Shown: positions 40,080 to 49,368, counted from the first letter of the stretch. The stretch: DNA of 64,000 nucleotides from Nonomuraea africana (GCF_014873535.1 NZ_JADBEF010000001.1:5642001-5706000); one strand, 5' to 3'. The notes: generated by a model from the sequence alone, not told the origin. Made by a program: numbers and translations.

Positions 40080-40155
40080 GAGGAAGCTCGGCCCCCACAA
40101 GAGGACGTCACGCGCCCGAGGGGAGGGCCTTGCCGCGCGGTGGAGGTTGTCCGGG

Positions 40156-41718
40156 TCAGCCCGCTGGGCGGAGGTCGTAGGCGAAGACGACCTCGGGGTA
40201 GGCGGGGTTGTCGTTGTAGCCCTGGATGCCGCCCAGGTAGGCCCGCTGGTAGTTGACCACCCACGGCACCGCGGCCGCCGCCTGGACGTCCAGCAGGCGC
40301 CGGTCCAGCCGGGCATACGCGCGCTGCGCCGCCGCCCGGTCCGTGACGGTCAGCTCGGGCAGGGTGTCGATGAGCCCGTCGGCGACCCGGTCCTTCAGGT
40401 ACGTCAGGTTGAACTCGGTCTCCTCCGCGCTCCTGAAGACCTTGGCGAACCACGAGTAGGCGTCGGCGTAGTCGGGCCACCAGTACATCAGGAAGATGTC
40501 CTGCCCCCGCGTCTTGCCGCGGGCCCACTGGGCGTCCCATGGCATCGCCCTGGCCACCAGCGTGATGTTGAGGGGGGCGAGCGTGGCCACCAGGCGCTCG
40601 ACGAAGACCCGCTGGTCCTCGTCGCCCTCGGCGTAGGTGAGGGTGAGGCGCAGGGCGCGCCCGCCGGGGCCGTACCCCGCGGCGGCGAGCAGCTCCGTGG
40701 CGCCCTGCAGGTCCTGCTTGTGCGTACGGCCGGGCAGATGGCCGAGCAGCCCCTCGGGGACCACGCCCGTCGCGGGTGAGGCGGCGCCGCGCAGGGCGCG
40801 CAGCGTGCCGTCGTAGTCGATGGTCTTGCGCAGCGCCCTGCGGATCCGGACGTCGGCCAGGGGCCCCGAGGCGGTGTTGAAGAGCAGCATCGCGGTCTGG
40901 AACGACGGTGTCTCTGCCGTGCGCACTCCCGCGGTCCCGGCCGCCCTGCGGTAGAGGGCGGGGTTCAGCCGGTTCACGAAGCTGGCCTCGCCGCGCAGGA
41001 GCCGCTGCCACGCCTCGCCGGGGTCGGGGATGACGAGGAACTTGACGCTGGTGTAGTGGGGCCTGTTCCAGCCGCCCCAGTAGGGGCGGTACGCCTTGAG
41101 CGTGAGCTCGTCGCGCTTGCCCTTCTTCCAGGTGGCGATGGTGTAGGGCCCGGTGCCCGCGTCGCGTCCCGCGGCGAACCAGGCCTTGAGGTCGCGGGCG
41201 GCGGCGGTGTCGTAGATGTAGGCGGCGTAGCCGGAGGAGGCGACCAGGTCGAGCGGCACGGGGTACTTCAGTGTGAACGTCACGGTGAGCGGGTCGTCGG
41301 CCCTGATGTTCTCGACCGCGTCCCAGATGTAGGAGGGGCCGCTCCCGGAGCGCATGGTGCGCTCGATCGACGACTTGACGGCGGCGGCGTCCAGCGGCCG
41401 GCCGGTGTGGAAGGTGACGCCGGAGCGCAGGGTGAACGTCCAGGTCCTGCCGTCGGGCGTGACGCGCCACGAGGTGGCGAGGCGAGGGCTCGCCTTCTTG
41501 GTGACCGGGTTGTAGACCGTCAGAGACTCGTAGATGTTCTGCATCGCGACGATCTCGTTGGAGTACGAGGTGGCGGGGTCCCAGTCGGTGACCACGACCA
41601 GATGCCGCGCGTAGACGAACGTGGACTCCTTGGCGGGCGGCGGCTCCTGCCGCGCCGGCTGGACCGAACAGCCGGCAAGGAGAAGCGCGGCCGCGGCCGC
41701 GATCAGCCGACGGCGCAT
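40156..41718 (-). CDS. Peptide ABC transporter substrate-binding lipoprotein (SBP_bac_5), orphan
   Basis: 520 residues. The lipobox LLAGC gives a lipid-anchored Cys at 17. The SBP_bac_5 body has FVYARHLVVVTDWDPATSYS, AMQNIYESLTVYNP, PRLATSWRVTPDGRTWTFTL and TGPYTIATWKKG. It is a clear paralogue of the binding protein at 47640-49271 (the VTDWDPATSYSNE block and spacing are shared) but has no adjacent permease genes. It could feed the same importer with a different peptide or other ligand. It is divergent from the conservon kinase, with 160 bp between starts. Confidence 0.92.
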   Translation of the reverse strand: MRRRLIAAAAALLLAGCSVQPARQEPPPAKESTFVYARHLVVVTDWDPATSYSNEIVAMQNIYESLTVYNPVTKKASPRLATSWRVTPDGRTWTFTLRSGVTFHTGRPLDAAAVKSSIERTMRSGSGPSYIWDAVENIRADDPLTVTFTLKYPVPLDLVASSGYAAYIYDTAAARDLKAWFAAGRDAGTGPYTIATWKKGKRDELTLKAYRPYWGGWNRPHYTSVKFLVIPDPGEAWQRLLRGEASFVNRLNPALYRRAAGTAGVRTAETPSFQTAMLLFNTASGPLADVRIRRALRKTIDYDGTLRALRGAASPATGVVPEGLLGHLPGRTHKQDLQGATELLAAAGYGPGGRALRLTLTYAEGDEDQRVFVERLVATLAPLNITLVARAMPWDAQWARGKTRGQDIFLMYWWPDYADAYSWFAKVFRSAEETEFNLTYLKDRVADGLIDTLPELTVTDRAAAQRAYARLDRRLLDVQAAAAVPWVVNYQRAYLGGIQGYNDNPAYPEVVFAYDLRPAG

Positions 41719-41783
41719 CTGCCTCCCCCACTTCCCGATCTTGTGCTGAACTTACTGCAAGATCACGAAACAGTGCCGAAAAT

Positions 41784-41797
41784 CCCGAAAAATCGGG
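41784..41797. repeat. Small palindrome in the divergent promoter region
   Basis: CCCGA-AAAA-TCGGG lies between the orphan binding-protein gene and the sensor-kinase gene, in a locally AT-rich stretch. TAGGAT at 41818-41823 may be a -10 box for the kinase. Operator function is inference. Confidence 0.3.
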
Positions 41798-41878
41798 TAA
41801 TTGTGAGGTCCTGTTGCTAGGATCTCCTGTGTCCCAATCCGGGGTTCCGATGCCAGGGACCGACCGGAGTGAGGTGCC

Positions 41879-43798
41879 ATGGCCCGAAGCCGCACGATCA
41901 GAGTGAAGATCGTCGGCCTACTGTTGGTCCCGCTTGTCTCGATGGTCACTCTATGGGCCATCATCGTCGCGGTGACAGCAGGGGAGAGCCTCGAGCTTCG
42001 CTCGTACAAGGAACGCTGGGCCAACCTGCGCCAGCCCGCGAGCAAGTTGATCAGCGAGCTCCAGCGCGAACGCCTGACCTCGGCGTCGCTGGTCGACCGC
42101 GCCACCCCCGACGAGCAGGCCGCGGCCTACACCCAGCGGTCCAAGACCGACACCGCCAGGGAGCGCTTCCGCCAGCTGTCGGAGCTCTCGCGCGGCTCGT
42201 CGACGCCGGCCGTCCGCCTTCAGATCGACACGGTGCTCACGCAGGTGTCGCAGCTGGAGGCCATCAGGGGCGAGGTCGACGCGGGCCTGTCGCCGATCGT
42301 GCCCACGATCGAGGCCTACAACGCGATCTCCGACGCGCTCTTCGGCCTGCAACGCGGCGTCGCGCTGATCGACGACATCCCGATCTACGAGCAGTCGCGC
42401 CTGGTCATCAACCTCGGGTACGCCAAGGAGCTGCTGACCAGGGAGCAGGCGATCGCGGTCGGCGATCCGAGCGAGGAGGAGCGCAAGCTCTTCACCCAGC
42501 TCGTCGGCAACCGCCGCTTCCTCATCGACCAGGCCCTCGCCGAGCTGGACGCGCCGCTGCGCGAGATCCAGGTGGGCATCATCACCTCGCCCGCCTACCA
42601 GCGCCTGCGGATCATGGAAGAACAGATCATCGCGGGTCACGCCCCGACCGGCTGGCCGGCCGCCTCGGACGCGCTGGCCACCACCATCGACGAGGCGCAG
42701 AACAGCGCGAGCGCGCTGCTCTCCGAACGCGCCGAGCCGGTGGCGGACGCGGTGCTCGTGCGGGCGCTGGTCCTGGCGGGCACCGGGCTGGTCGTCGTGG
42801 TGGTGTCGATCGTGATCTCGCTGCGGATGGGCAACCGGCTGTCGAGGGAGCTGGCCACGCTGCGCGCGGCCGCGCTGGAAGTGGCCGAGTCCCGGCTGCC
42901 GCAGGTGGTCCGCAAGCTGCGGCAGGGCGAGGAGATCGAGGTGCCCGAGCTGACGGTGCCCGGCAGGACCGCCGAGATCCAGGACGTCGGCAAGGCCTTC
43001 GCCACCGTCCAGCAGACCGCCGTCGAGGCCGCCGTGGGCGAGGCGAAGCTGAGGGCGGGCGTCGGCCAGGTCTTCCGCAACCTGGCCAGGCGCAGCCAGA
43101 CGCTGCTGCACCGCCAGCGCATCCAGCTGGACGGCATGCAGCGCACCGCCACCGACCCGCAGGCGCTGGACGACCTGTTCCGCCTCGACCACCTCACGAC
43201 CCGCATGCGCCGGCACGCCGAGGGCCTGATCATCCTGTCGGGCGCCGTCCCTGGACGTGGCTGGCGCAAGCCCGTGCCGCTGCACGACGTGGTGCGCGGC
43301 GCGGCCGCCGAGGTCGAGGACTACACCAGGGTGACCGTCTCCCCCATGCCCGACCACTCGCTGGCCGGGCCCGTCGTGGGAGACGTCATCCACCTGATCG
43401 CCGAACTCATCGAGAACGCCACCGTCTTCTCCCCTCCGCACACCACGGTCACCGTCCGCGGCGAGCTCGCCGCCCACGGGTTCGCGGTGGAGGTGGAGGA
43501 CAGGGGTCTCGGGCTGAGCGAGGAGGAGCTGGCCGAGCTCAACGAGCGGCTGGCCAACCCGCCCGAGTTCGATCTCGCCGACAGCGACAGGCTCGGCCTG
43601 TTCGTCGTCGCCCGCCTGGCCACCAGGCACGACATCCGCGTGACGTTGCGCGGTTCGCCATATGGAGGGACCACCGCCATCGTGCTGATCCCAGGAGAGC
43701 TCGTCTCCGAGCGCAGGAGCTCGGAGGAGGAGAGCGTCACCCCGCAGGAGCACGACCCCGAGCCTGCCCGGCGCATGCGGGTGGTGACCAGTGAGTGA
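41879..43798 (+). CDS. cvnA: Conservon sensor histidine kinase-like protein (CvnA type)
   Basis: 639 residues. One membrane helix (about 10-32), an extracytoplasmic nitrate-sensor-like helical domain (about 35-295), a second helix (about 300-322) and a HAMP-like region. Next come RLDHLTTRMRRHAEGLIILS near 436, in the place of the phospho-acceptor region, and the ATPase domain (HLIAELIENATVFSPP near 505, VEDRGLGLS near 540, LGLFVVARLA near 571). In conservons CvnA works with a roadblock protein, a DUF742 protein and a Ras-like GTPase, resembling a GPCR-G-protein assembly. The start ATG has GGAGTGAGG upstream. Confidence 0.9.
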   Translation: MARSRTIRVKIVGLLLVPLVSMVTLWAIIVAVTAGESLELRSYKERWANLRQPASKLISELQRERLTSASLVDRATPDEQAAAYTQRSKTDTARERFRQLSELSRGSSTPAVRLQIDTVLTQVSQLEAIRGEVDAGLSPIVPTIEAYNAISDALFGLQRGVALIDDIPIYEQSRLVINLGYAKELLTREQAIAVGDPSEEERKLFTQLVGNRRFLIDQALAELDAPLREIQVGIITSPAYQRLRIMEEQIIAGHAPTGWPAASDALATTIDEAQNSASALLSERAEPVADAVLVRALVLAGTGLVVVVVSIVISLRMGNRLSRELATLRAAALEVAESRLPQVVRKLRQGEEIEVPELTVPGRTAEIQDVGKAFATVQQTAVEAAVGEAKLRAGVGQVFRNLARRSQTLLHRQRIQLDGMQRTATDPQALDDLFRLDHLTTRMRRHAEGLIILSGAVPGRGWRKPVPLHDVVRGAAAEVEDYTRVTVSPMPDHSLAGPVVGDVIHLIAELIENATVFSPPHTTVTVRGELAAHGFAVEVEDRGLGLSEEELAELNERLANPPEFDLADSDRLGLFVVARLATRHDIRVTLRGSPYGGTTAIVLIPGELVSERRSSEEESVTPQEHDPEPARRMRVVTSE

Positions 43799-44147
43799 GG
43801 AGCGCTGGCTGGACGAGGACGCAGGTCCTATCGTCCCCGCCTACCTGCTGACCCGTGGTCGCACCGTGCCGGCGAGCGAGGCCATCGACCTCATCGCCGT
43901 GATCATCACGGCCGGCGGTCTCGCCATGCCCGTGGGGCTGAACCCCGAGCACCTGATCATCCTGCAGCAGTGCACCAAGCCCACGCGTCTGGTGGACGTT
44001 GCCGCCGAGCTGAACCTGCCCATCGGCGTCGTGCGCGTGCTGGTCGGCGACCTGCACGCGCAGAAGCTGGTGGAGGTCGAGAAGCCGCCTCCCGCGCCCG
44101 ACGCGAAGGTGATGCTGGAAGTGATCAACGGGCTGCGAGCCCTGTAA
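43791..44147 (+). CDS. cvnC: DUF742 protein (CvnC type)
   Basis: 118 residues with the DUF742 blocks PIVPAYLLTRGRT near residue 13 and HLIILQQCTKPTRLVDVAAE near 54. LNLPIGVVRVLVGDLHAQKL near 74 resembles a winged helix. The GTG start overlaps the kinase stop by 8 nt, so it is coupled. In full conservons CvnB (roadblock/LC7) lies between and CvnD (GTPase) follows; both are missing here. Its 3' end overlaps that of the convergent ABC gene by 23 nt. Confidence 0.92.
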   Translation: MSEERWLDEDAGPIVPAYLLTRGRTVPASEAIDLIAVIITAGGLAMPVGLNPEHLIILQQCTKPTRLVDVAAELNLPIGVVRVLVGDLHAQKLVEVEKPPPAPDAKVMLEVINGLRAL

Positions 44148-45000
44148 GCACGAGCTCCGCGCGGTGGCAGGCAACGTTCCTGCCCGCCACCTCGCGCAAT
44201 TCGGGCGCGCTCTCGCATTCCGGCACGGCCAGCGGGCAGCGCAGCCGGAACGGGCACCCGGTCGGCGCGGGCGCCGCCTCGGTCCCGCCCCTGGCGACCG
44301 GCGGCGCACCCCCGAGTTTCGGTACGGCGTCGCGCAGCGCCAGCGTGTAGGGATGCGCCGGACGCTGCAGCAGGTCCTCGGTCGGCCCCGACTCGACGAT
44401 CCTTCCGGCGAACAGCACATGGGAGGTACGGCACAGCCGTCCCACCACCGCCAGGTTGTGGGTGATGAGCAGCCGCTCGGTCCCGAGCCCTTCGAGCAGG
44501 TCGAGGATCTTCGCCTGGACGGTGACGTCGAGCGCGCTGGTCGGTTCGTCGAGGATGAGCAGCTCGGGCCGTACGGCCAGGGCCCTGGCGATGACCACGC
44601 GCTGGCGCTGGCCGCCGGAGAGCTGGTGGGGCCTGCGCGTCCCGAGGGCGGGGTCGAGGCCGACCTGCTCCATCAGCGCGGGCACCGCCGCCCTGTCGCG
44701 GCTGCCCTCAGCGATGGAGCGGGCCACCGACATCCTGGGGTCGAGCGACTCTGCCTGGAAGACCGGCTGCACGGCCTTCCTGAACGCCTTCGTGCCGGCC
44801 TTGCGCAGGTCCGTGCCGTGGAAGCTGATCGTGCCCTTCGTGGGCTTGAGCAGGCCGAGGAAGGCGCGGGCCAGCGTGGTCTTGCCCGAGCCCGACTCGC
44901 CGATGAGACCGACGCCGCCCTCGGTGATGTCGAGCGTGACGTCGTGGACGACGGCGGTGCCGCCGTATCCGAGGGTGACGCCGTCGGCGCGCATGATCAT
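44125..45000 (-). CDS. Dipeptide/oligopeptide ABC transporter ATPase (DppF/OppF type)
   Basis: 291 residues. Walker A GESGSGKTT near 35, signature LSGGQRQR near 127 and Walker B LLILDEPTSALD near 150. The C-terminal oligopeptide-type extension contains CPFRLRCPLAVPEC near 251, a cysteine cluster seen in this subfamily (iron-sulfur or zinc site). ATGA overlap with the upstream ATPase gene. Last gene of the five-gene importer operon. Confidence 0.92.
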   Translation of the reverse strand: MIMRADGVTLGYGGTAVVHDVTLDITEGGVGLIGESGSGKTTLARAFLGLLKPTKGTISFHGTDLRKAGTKAFRKAVQPVFQAESLDPRMSVARSIAEGSRDRAAVPALMEQVGLDPALGTRRPHQLSGGQRQRVVIARALAVRPELLILDEPTSALDVTVQAKILDLLEGLGTERLLITHNLAVVGRLCRTSHVLFAGRIVESGPTEDLLQRPAHPYTLALRDAVPKLGGAPPVARGGTEAAPAPTGCPFRLRCPLAVPECESAPELREVAGRNVACHRAELVLTGLAAR

Positions 45001-45785
45001 GGGAGCGCCTCCAGCAACTCACGGGTGTAGGGATGGTCCGGGTGCCGCAGCACCTGGCGGGCGGGGCCCGACTCCACGACCGCGCCGTCCTTCATGACCA
45101 GCACGCGGTCGGCGATCGTGGAGACCAGGGCGAGGTCGTGGGAGACGAGCAGGACGGCCAGGCCGCGCTCCTCGCGCAGCCTGCGCAGCACCCCGACCAC
45201 CTCGGCCTGGACGGTGACGTCGAGGGCGCTGGTGGGCTCGTCGGCCAGGATCACCTCGGCGCCCAGCGCGATGGCCAGGGCGATGGCGAACCGCTGGGCC
45301 TGGCCGCCGGAGATCTCGTGCGGGTAGCGGCGCAGGATCGCCGGATCGAGCAGCACCGCCTCGCACGCCTGGGCCATCACCGCGTCGATCCCGCGCGTCC
45401 CCTTGCCCGTGGAGCCGGGGCCGCCCGTGGAGCCGGGGCCGCCCGTGGAGCCGTGGAGTCGCAGCGCCCTGCGCATCAGCACGCCGAGCCTGGTCGTCGG
45501 GGAGAGCGCCGCCTGCGGGGACTGGATGACCAGCGCCGCCTTGGCGCCGCGAACGGCGCGGAGCTCGCGGGGCCTGGCCCGCAGGACGTCCACCCCGCAG
45601 ACCGTCACCTCTCCCGTCACGCGGGCGCCCTCGGTGAGGCCGAGGAGCGCCAGCAGCGTGGTGGACTTGCCGGAACCGCTCTCCCCCACGATCGCCACGC
45701 ACTCGCCGCGCGCCACGTCGAGCTCGGGGACCTCGGCCACCACCCTGTCGCCGTAGGCGACGCGCAGGTCGCGCACCCTGATCAC
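44997..45785 (-). CDS. Dipeptide/oligopeptide ABC transporter ATPase (DppD/OppD type)
   Basis: 262 residues. Walker A GESGSGKST near 35, signature ISGGQAQR near 153 and Walker B VILADEPTSALD near 176. Between the Q-loop region and the signature, at about residue 110, there is a low-complexity insert GSTGGPGSTGGPGSTGKG, encoded by an 18-bp tandem repeat (about 45415-45462). No such insert is usual in DppD proteins; it probably forms a flexible surface loop. GTGA overlap with the permease gene. Confidence 0.92.
   Translation of the reverse strand: MIRVRDLRVAYGDRVVAEVPELDVARGECVAIVGESGSGKSTTLLALLGLTEGARVTGEVTVCGVDVLRARPRELRAVRGAKAALVIQSPQAALSPTTRLGVLMRRALRLHGSTGGPGSTGGPGSTGKGTRGIDAVMAQACEAVLLDPAILRRYPHEISGGQAQRFAIALAIALGAEVILADEPTSALDVTVQAEVVGVLRRLREERGLAVLLVSHDLALVSTIADRVLVMKDGAVVESGPARQVLRHPDHPYTRELLEALP
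45415..45462. repeat. 18-bp tandem repeat inside the DppD-type gene
   Basis: Two full units and one partial unit of GTGGAGCCGGGGCCGCCC (plus strand) encode repeated STGGPG on the minus strand. The copy number could change by slippage without breaking the frame. Confidence 0.7.
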
Positions 45786-46630
45786 CTGATCACCGTCCTT
45801 CGCGGGTCGAGCGCGCTCCGCAGTCCCTCGCCGAGCACGTTGAAGGCGAAGGCGGTCACCAGGATGGCGAGGCCGGGGAAGGTGACCACCCACCAGTTCG
45901 TGGTGAAGAGGGTCTGGCCCTGCTGCACCATCAGGCCCCACTCGGCGGTCGGCTCGTGCGCGCCGAGGCCCAGGTAGGACAGGGCGGCCGCGGTCAGGAT
46001 CACCCCTCCGGCGTCCAGCGAGAGCTGCACCAGGACGGGCGTGAGCGAGTTCGGCAGCACGTGCCGCCACACGATCACCGGCGCGGGCACGCCGAGGCAG
46101 CGGGCCGCGTCGACGTAGCTCCTGGTGGCCACGGAGGCGGCCACCGAGGCCGACAGGCGGGCGTACCACGGCCACCAGGTCACCGCGATCGCCAGGATCA
46201 CCGTGGTCACGCTCGGCTGCAGCACGACGGCGAGCGCGAGCGAGAGCAGCAGCGCGGGGAAGGCGAGGAAGATGTCGGTGATCCGCATGATCACGTCGCG
46301 GGCCCAGCCGCCCGCGTAGCCCGCCACGACGCCGAGCGTGACGCCGACCAGCGCCGAGACGGTCAGCACGGCGGCGGCGATCGCCAGGGAGGTGCGCCCG
46401 CCGTACAGGATCTGGGTGAGGATGTCGCGCCCTACCTGGTCGGTCCCGAACCAGTGCGCGGAGCCGGGCGGGAGCAGCCTGTCCAGCGGCTTCGGGTCGT
46501 TCTCCGCGTACGGCGCCAGCCACGGCGCGAAGATCGCCGACGCCACGATGAGCACGAGCAGCACGGCCCCGAGGGCCGCGAAGCGGTCGGGCACCCTGGG
46601 CAGCCGCCTGCGCGGCTCGACGGCGGTCAT
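45782..46630 (-). CDS. Peptide ABC transporter permease (DppC type)
   Basis: 282 residues, about six membrane helices. The N-terminal OppC-type region includes HWFGTDQVGRDILTQILYGG near 60. The permease EAA-like loop is YVDAARCLGVPAPVIVWRHV near 172. LSYLGLGAHEPTAEWGLM near 220 is characteristic of DppC. ATGA overlap with the DppB gene. Confidence 0.93.
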   Translation of the reverse strand: MTAVEPRRRLPRVPDRFAALGAVLLVLIVASAIFAPWLAPYAENDPKPLDRLLPPGSAHWFGTDQVGRDILTQILYGGRTSLAIAAAVLTVSALVGVTLGVVAGYAGGWARDVIMRITDIFLAFPALLLSLALAVVLQPSVTTVILAIAVTWWPWYARLSASVAASVATRSYVDAARCLGVPAPVIVWRHVLPNSLTPVLVQLSLDAGGVILTAAALSYLGLGAHEPTAEWGLMVQQGQTLFTTNWWVVTFPGLAILVTAFAFNVLGEGLRSALDPRRTVIR

Positions 46631-47643
46631 CGGGTCCGCACCCTGGGGTCGATGACGCCCTGGAGCAGGTCCACGACCAGGTTGACCAGCACGTAGACGA
46701 CGGCGACCAGCAGGGTCACGCCCGCGATGCCCGGCGTGTCGAGCGAGCTGATCGAGTTGAAGGCATAGCGGCCGAGGCCCGGCCAGTTGAAGACCGCCTC
46801 GACGAGGAAGCCGTTGACCAGGGAGTAGGCGAAGACCAGCGCGATGAGCGACAGCACCGGGTTGAGCGCGGGGCGCAGCGCGAACCGGGTCAGGATGGTC
46901 GTCTCGCCGAAGCCCAGGGCGCGCTCCAGCCGTACGTGCTCCTGGCCCGACTCCTCGATGAGGGCGGCGCGGGTCATCTGGGCGATCACGCCCGCCGGGT
47001 AGGCGGCGACGACCAGCGCGGGCAGCACGAGGTGGTCGAGCGTGCTGGTGAAGATCGGCCAGTTGCCGGTGATGAGGGCGTCCACGATCGTGATGTTGGT
47101 CCAGAGCGTGAGCGGGCTGGTGGTGTCGAGGGCGGCGTCGTACTCGCCCGCGACGGGGAACCAGCCCAGGTGGCTGGCGAAGACGGTCTGCAGGGCGAGG
47201 GCGAGCCAGAACACCGGCACGGAGACGGCCAGCATCGAGCCGAGCCGTACCCCGAAGTCCGGCAGTCTCGTGCGATGACGGGCGGCGAGGACGCCCACGG
47301 GAATCCCGACCACGATGGCCAGGATGAGCGCCGCGCCCACCAGCTCCAGCGAGGCGGGGAAGGCCGTGAACAGGTCCTCGCGCACCGGCTGCCTGGTGCG
47401 CAGGCTCGTGCCCCAGTCGCCCGTGACCAGGTCCCTGGCGTAGTTCCAGAGCTGGACGTAGAGCGGCTCGTCCAGCCCGAACTGGCGCCGGGCGGCCGCC
47501 AGCTGCTCGGGCGTGGCCTTCGGCCCGGCGTATGCGACGGCGGGATCGCCGGGAACCAGCCGCATGATGACGAACGTGAGCGTGACGACGCCGGCCACGA
47601 CCAGGAGGGCCTGGCCGAGCCGGCGCGTCAGGTACCCGATCAC
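46627..47643 (-). CDS. Peptide ABC transporter permease (DppB type)
   Basis: 338 residues, six membrane helices. GDWGTSLRTRQPVREDLFTA near 75 and the cytoplasmic coupling loop QEHVRLERALGFGETTILTR near 235 are DppB features. FNWPGLGRYAFNSISSLD near 290 is also typical. The GTG start overlaps the binding-protein stop (GTGA). Partner of the DppC-type permease. Confidence 0.93.
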   Translation of the reverse strand: MIGYLTRRLGQALLVVAGVVTLTFVIMRLVPGDPAVAYAGPKATPEQLAAARRQFGLDEPLYVQLWNYARDLVTGDWGTSLRTRQPVREDLFTAFPASLELVGAALILAIVVGIPVGVLAARHRTRLPDFGVRLGSMLAVSVPVFWLALALQTVFASHLGWFPVAGEYDAALDTTSPLTLWTNITIVDALITGNWPIFTSTLDHLVLPALVVAAYPAGVIAQMTRAALIEESGQEHVRLERALGFGETTILTRFALRPALNPVLSLIALVFAYSLVNGFLVEAVFNWPGLGRYAFNSISSLDTPGIAGVTLLVAVVYVLVNLVVDLLQGVIDPRVRTR

Positions 47644-49271
47644 CCGGCGAGCGTCAGATCGTAGAAGGAGACGACGTTCGGGTAGGCGGGGTTGTCGACG
47701 TACCCCTGCACGCCCGCCGTCAGTGCGCGCTGATAGGTCTGCACGTACGGCACCGCCACCGCGGCCTTCTCCTCAATGATCTTCTTCTGCAGGTCCGCGT
47801 AGGCCTGCTCGGCCGCCGCCCGGTCCGTCGCCGTCAGCTCGGGCAGCCCGTCGATCGCCTTGTCGATCGCCTCGTCCTTCAGGTAGGAGAGGTTGAAGGA
47901 GACAGGGTCGGCGCTGCGGAAGACGTTGACGAACCACGAGTAGGGGTCGGCGTAGTCGGGGAACCAGTACATGACGAAGATGTCCTGGCCCTTCTTCTTG
48001 CCGAGATCCCACTGCGCGTTCCACTGCATCGGCTTGGCCTGCAGCGTGACGTTGAGCTTCTTCAGCTGCGAGCTCAGCAGCGTGACCATGAGCTGCTGGT
48101 CGGCGTCGCCCTGGGCGTAGGTGAGGCTGAGCTTCAGCTCCTTGATGTCGGGCCCGTAGTCGGCGGCGGCCAGCAGGTCGGTCGCCTCCTGCAGGTTCTG
48201 CTTCGGCTCCAGGCCGGGGGTGAAGCCGAGCAGGCCCTGCGGCACCAGGCCGGAGCCCTTCACGCCCGCGCCCTCCAGTGCCGCGGCCAGGCCGTCGTAG
48301 TCGAGGACCTTCTGCAGCGCCTGCCGTACCCGCACGTCCTTGAGCGGCCCGCTCTCGGTGTTGAACAGCAGCATCAGGTTCTGGAAGGAGGGCGTCCGCG
48401 TCGCCTGGACCCCGGGCGTGGAGCCTGCCTGCGCGAACAGCTGAGGGTTGAGCCGCTGGACGAAGGTGACCTCGCCGTTCTTCAGCAGCTGCCACGCCGT
48501 GGTCAGCTCGGGCGTGACGCGGAAGGCCACCTTCTTGTACTGCCCCGGCTTCCAGCCGCCCCAGTAGTCGTCGAAGGCCTTGAGCGTGAGCTCGGTCTCC
48601 TTGCCCTTGGCCCAGGTGTCGACCGTGTAGGGGCCCGATCCCGCGTCGGTCGTGCCGTCCTTCACCTTGTCGACCACGCTCGTGTCGTAGATGTAGGAGG
48701 CGTAGCCGGAGGAGGCGACCAGGTCGAGCGGGGTGGCGTACTTCAGCGTGAACTTCAGCGTGCCGTCGTCGGGAGCCTCGATCTTCTTGACCGCGTCCCA
48801 GATGTAGGCGGCGCCGCTCTTCAGCTTCATGGTCCGCTCGATGGCCTTCTTGGCGGCCTCGGCCGTGACCGGGTTGCCCGAGTGGAACTTCACTCCCTCG
48901 CGGAGCTTGAACGTCCACTCCTTGCCGCCGTCGGCCGAGCTCCACTCCGTGGCCAGGCGCGGCTCGGGCTTCTTGCTCTCGGCGTTGTAGCGGGTCAGCG
49001 ACTCGTAGATGTTCTGCATCGCGATGTTCTCGTTGGAGTACGAGGTCGCGGGGTCCCAGTCGGTGACCACCTCGAGGTTGGGCGCGTAGACGAAGGTCTT
49101 GTCGTTGGCCGCGGCGGGGGCCGCACTCGTGCCGGTGCTCGCGCCTGGCTGGGTGGCGGGGGCCGAAGGGGGCTGGCTGGCACCGCGTACCTGGCCGCCC
49201 GCACACGCGGAAGCGGTCATGGCCACGGCGCCGACGACCCCTGCGGTGAGCAGACGCTTGTGCCAGCGCAT
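47640..49271 (-). CDS. Peptide ABC transporter substrate-binding lipoprotein (SBP_bac_5)
   Basis: 543 residues. The signal ends in the lipobox MTASAC (Cys about 23) followed by a Pro/Ser/Thr/Ala linker to about 55. SBP_bac_5 blocks: VVTDWDPATSYSNENIAMQN, YESLTRYN, PRLATEWSSADGGKEWTFKL and GSGPYTVDTW. It is first in the operon SBP-DppB-DppC-DppD-DppF and supplies that importer. ATG 49271 follows AAAGGA and begins a proper signal peptide; the 17 upstream in-frame residues are not signal-like. Paralogue at 40156. Confidence 0.93.
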   Translation of the reverse strand: MRWHKRLLTAGVVGAVAMTASACAGGQVRGASQPPSAPATQPGASTGTSAAPAAANDKTFVYAPNLEVVTDWDPATSYSNENIAMQNIYESLTRYNAESKKPEPRLATEWSSADGGKEWTFKLREGVKFHSGNPVTAEAAKKAIERTMKLKSGAAYIWDAVKKIEAPDDGTLKFTLKYATPLDLVASSGYASYIYDTSVVDKVKDGTTDAGSGPYTVDTWAKGKETELTLKAFDDYWGGWKPGQYKKVAFRVTPELTTAWQLLKNGEVTFVQRLNPQLFAQAGSTPGVQATRTPSFQNLMLLFNTESGPLKDVRVRQALQKVLDYDGLAAALEGAGVKGSGLVPQGLLGFTPGLEPKQNLQEATDLLAAADYGPDIKELKLSLTYAQGDADQQLMVTLLSSQLKKLNVTLQAKPMQWNAQWDLGKKKGQDIFVMYWFPDYADPYSWFVNVFRSADPVSFNLSYLKDEAIDKAIDGLPELTATDRAAAEQAYADLQKKIIEEKAAVAVPYVQTYQRALTAGVQGYVDNPAYPNVVSFYDLTLAG

Positions 49272-49368
49272 GGGGGGATTTCCTTTCGTAGGCGGCGATC
49301 CGGGCCTTTCGCCCGGTTTCACCCGACGCGCAAGATCGTATCTACTTACGCCTCCCCCTTCGCGAGTA

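Noticed and set aside
44125..44147. Overlapping convergent ends of cvnC and the DppF-type gene as a frameshift artefact
   Set aside because: Both proteins end at positions normal for their families; a 23-nt tail overlap is plausible.
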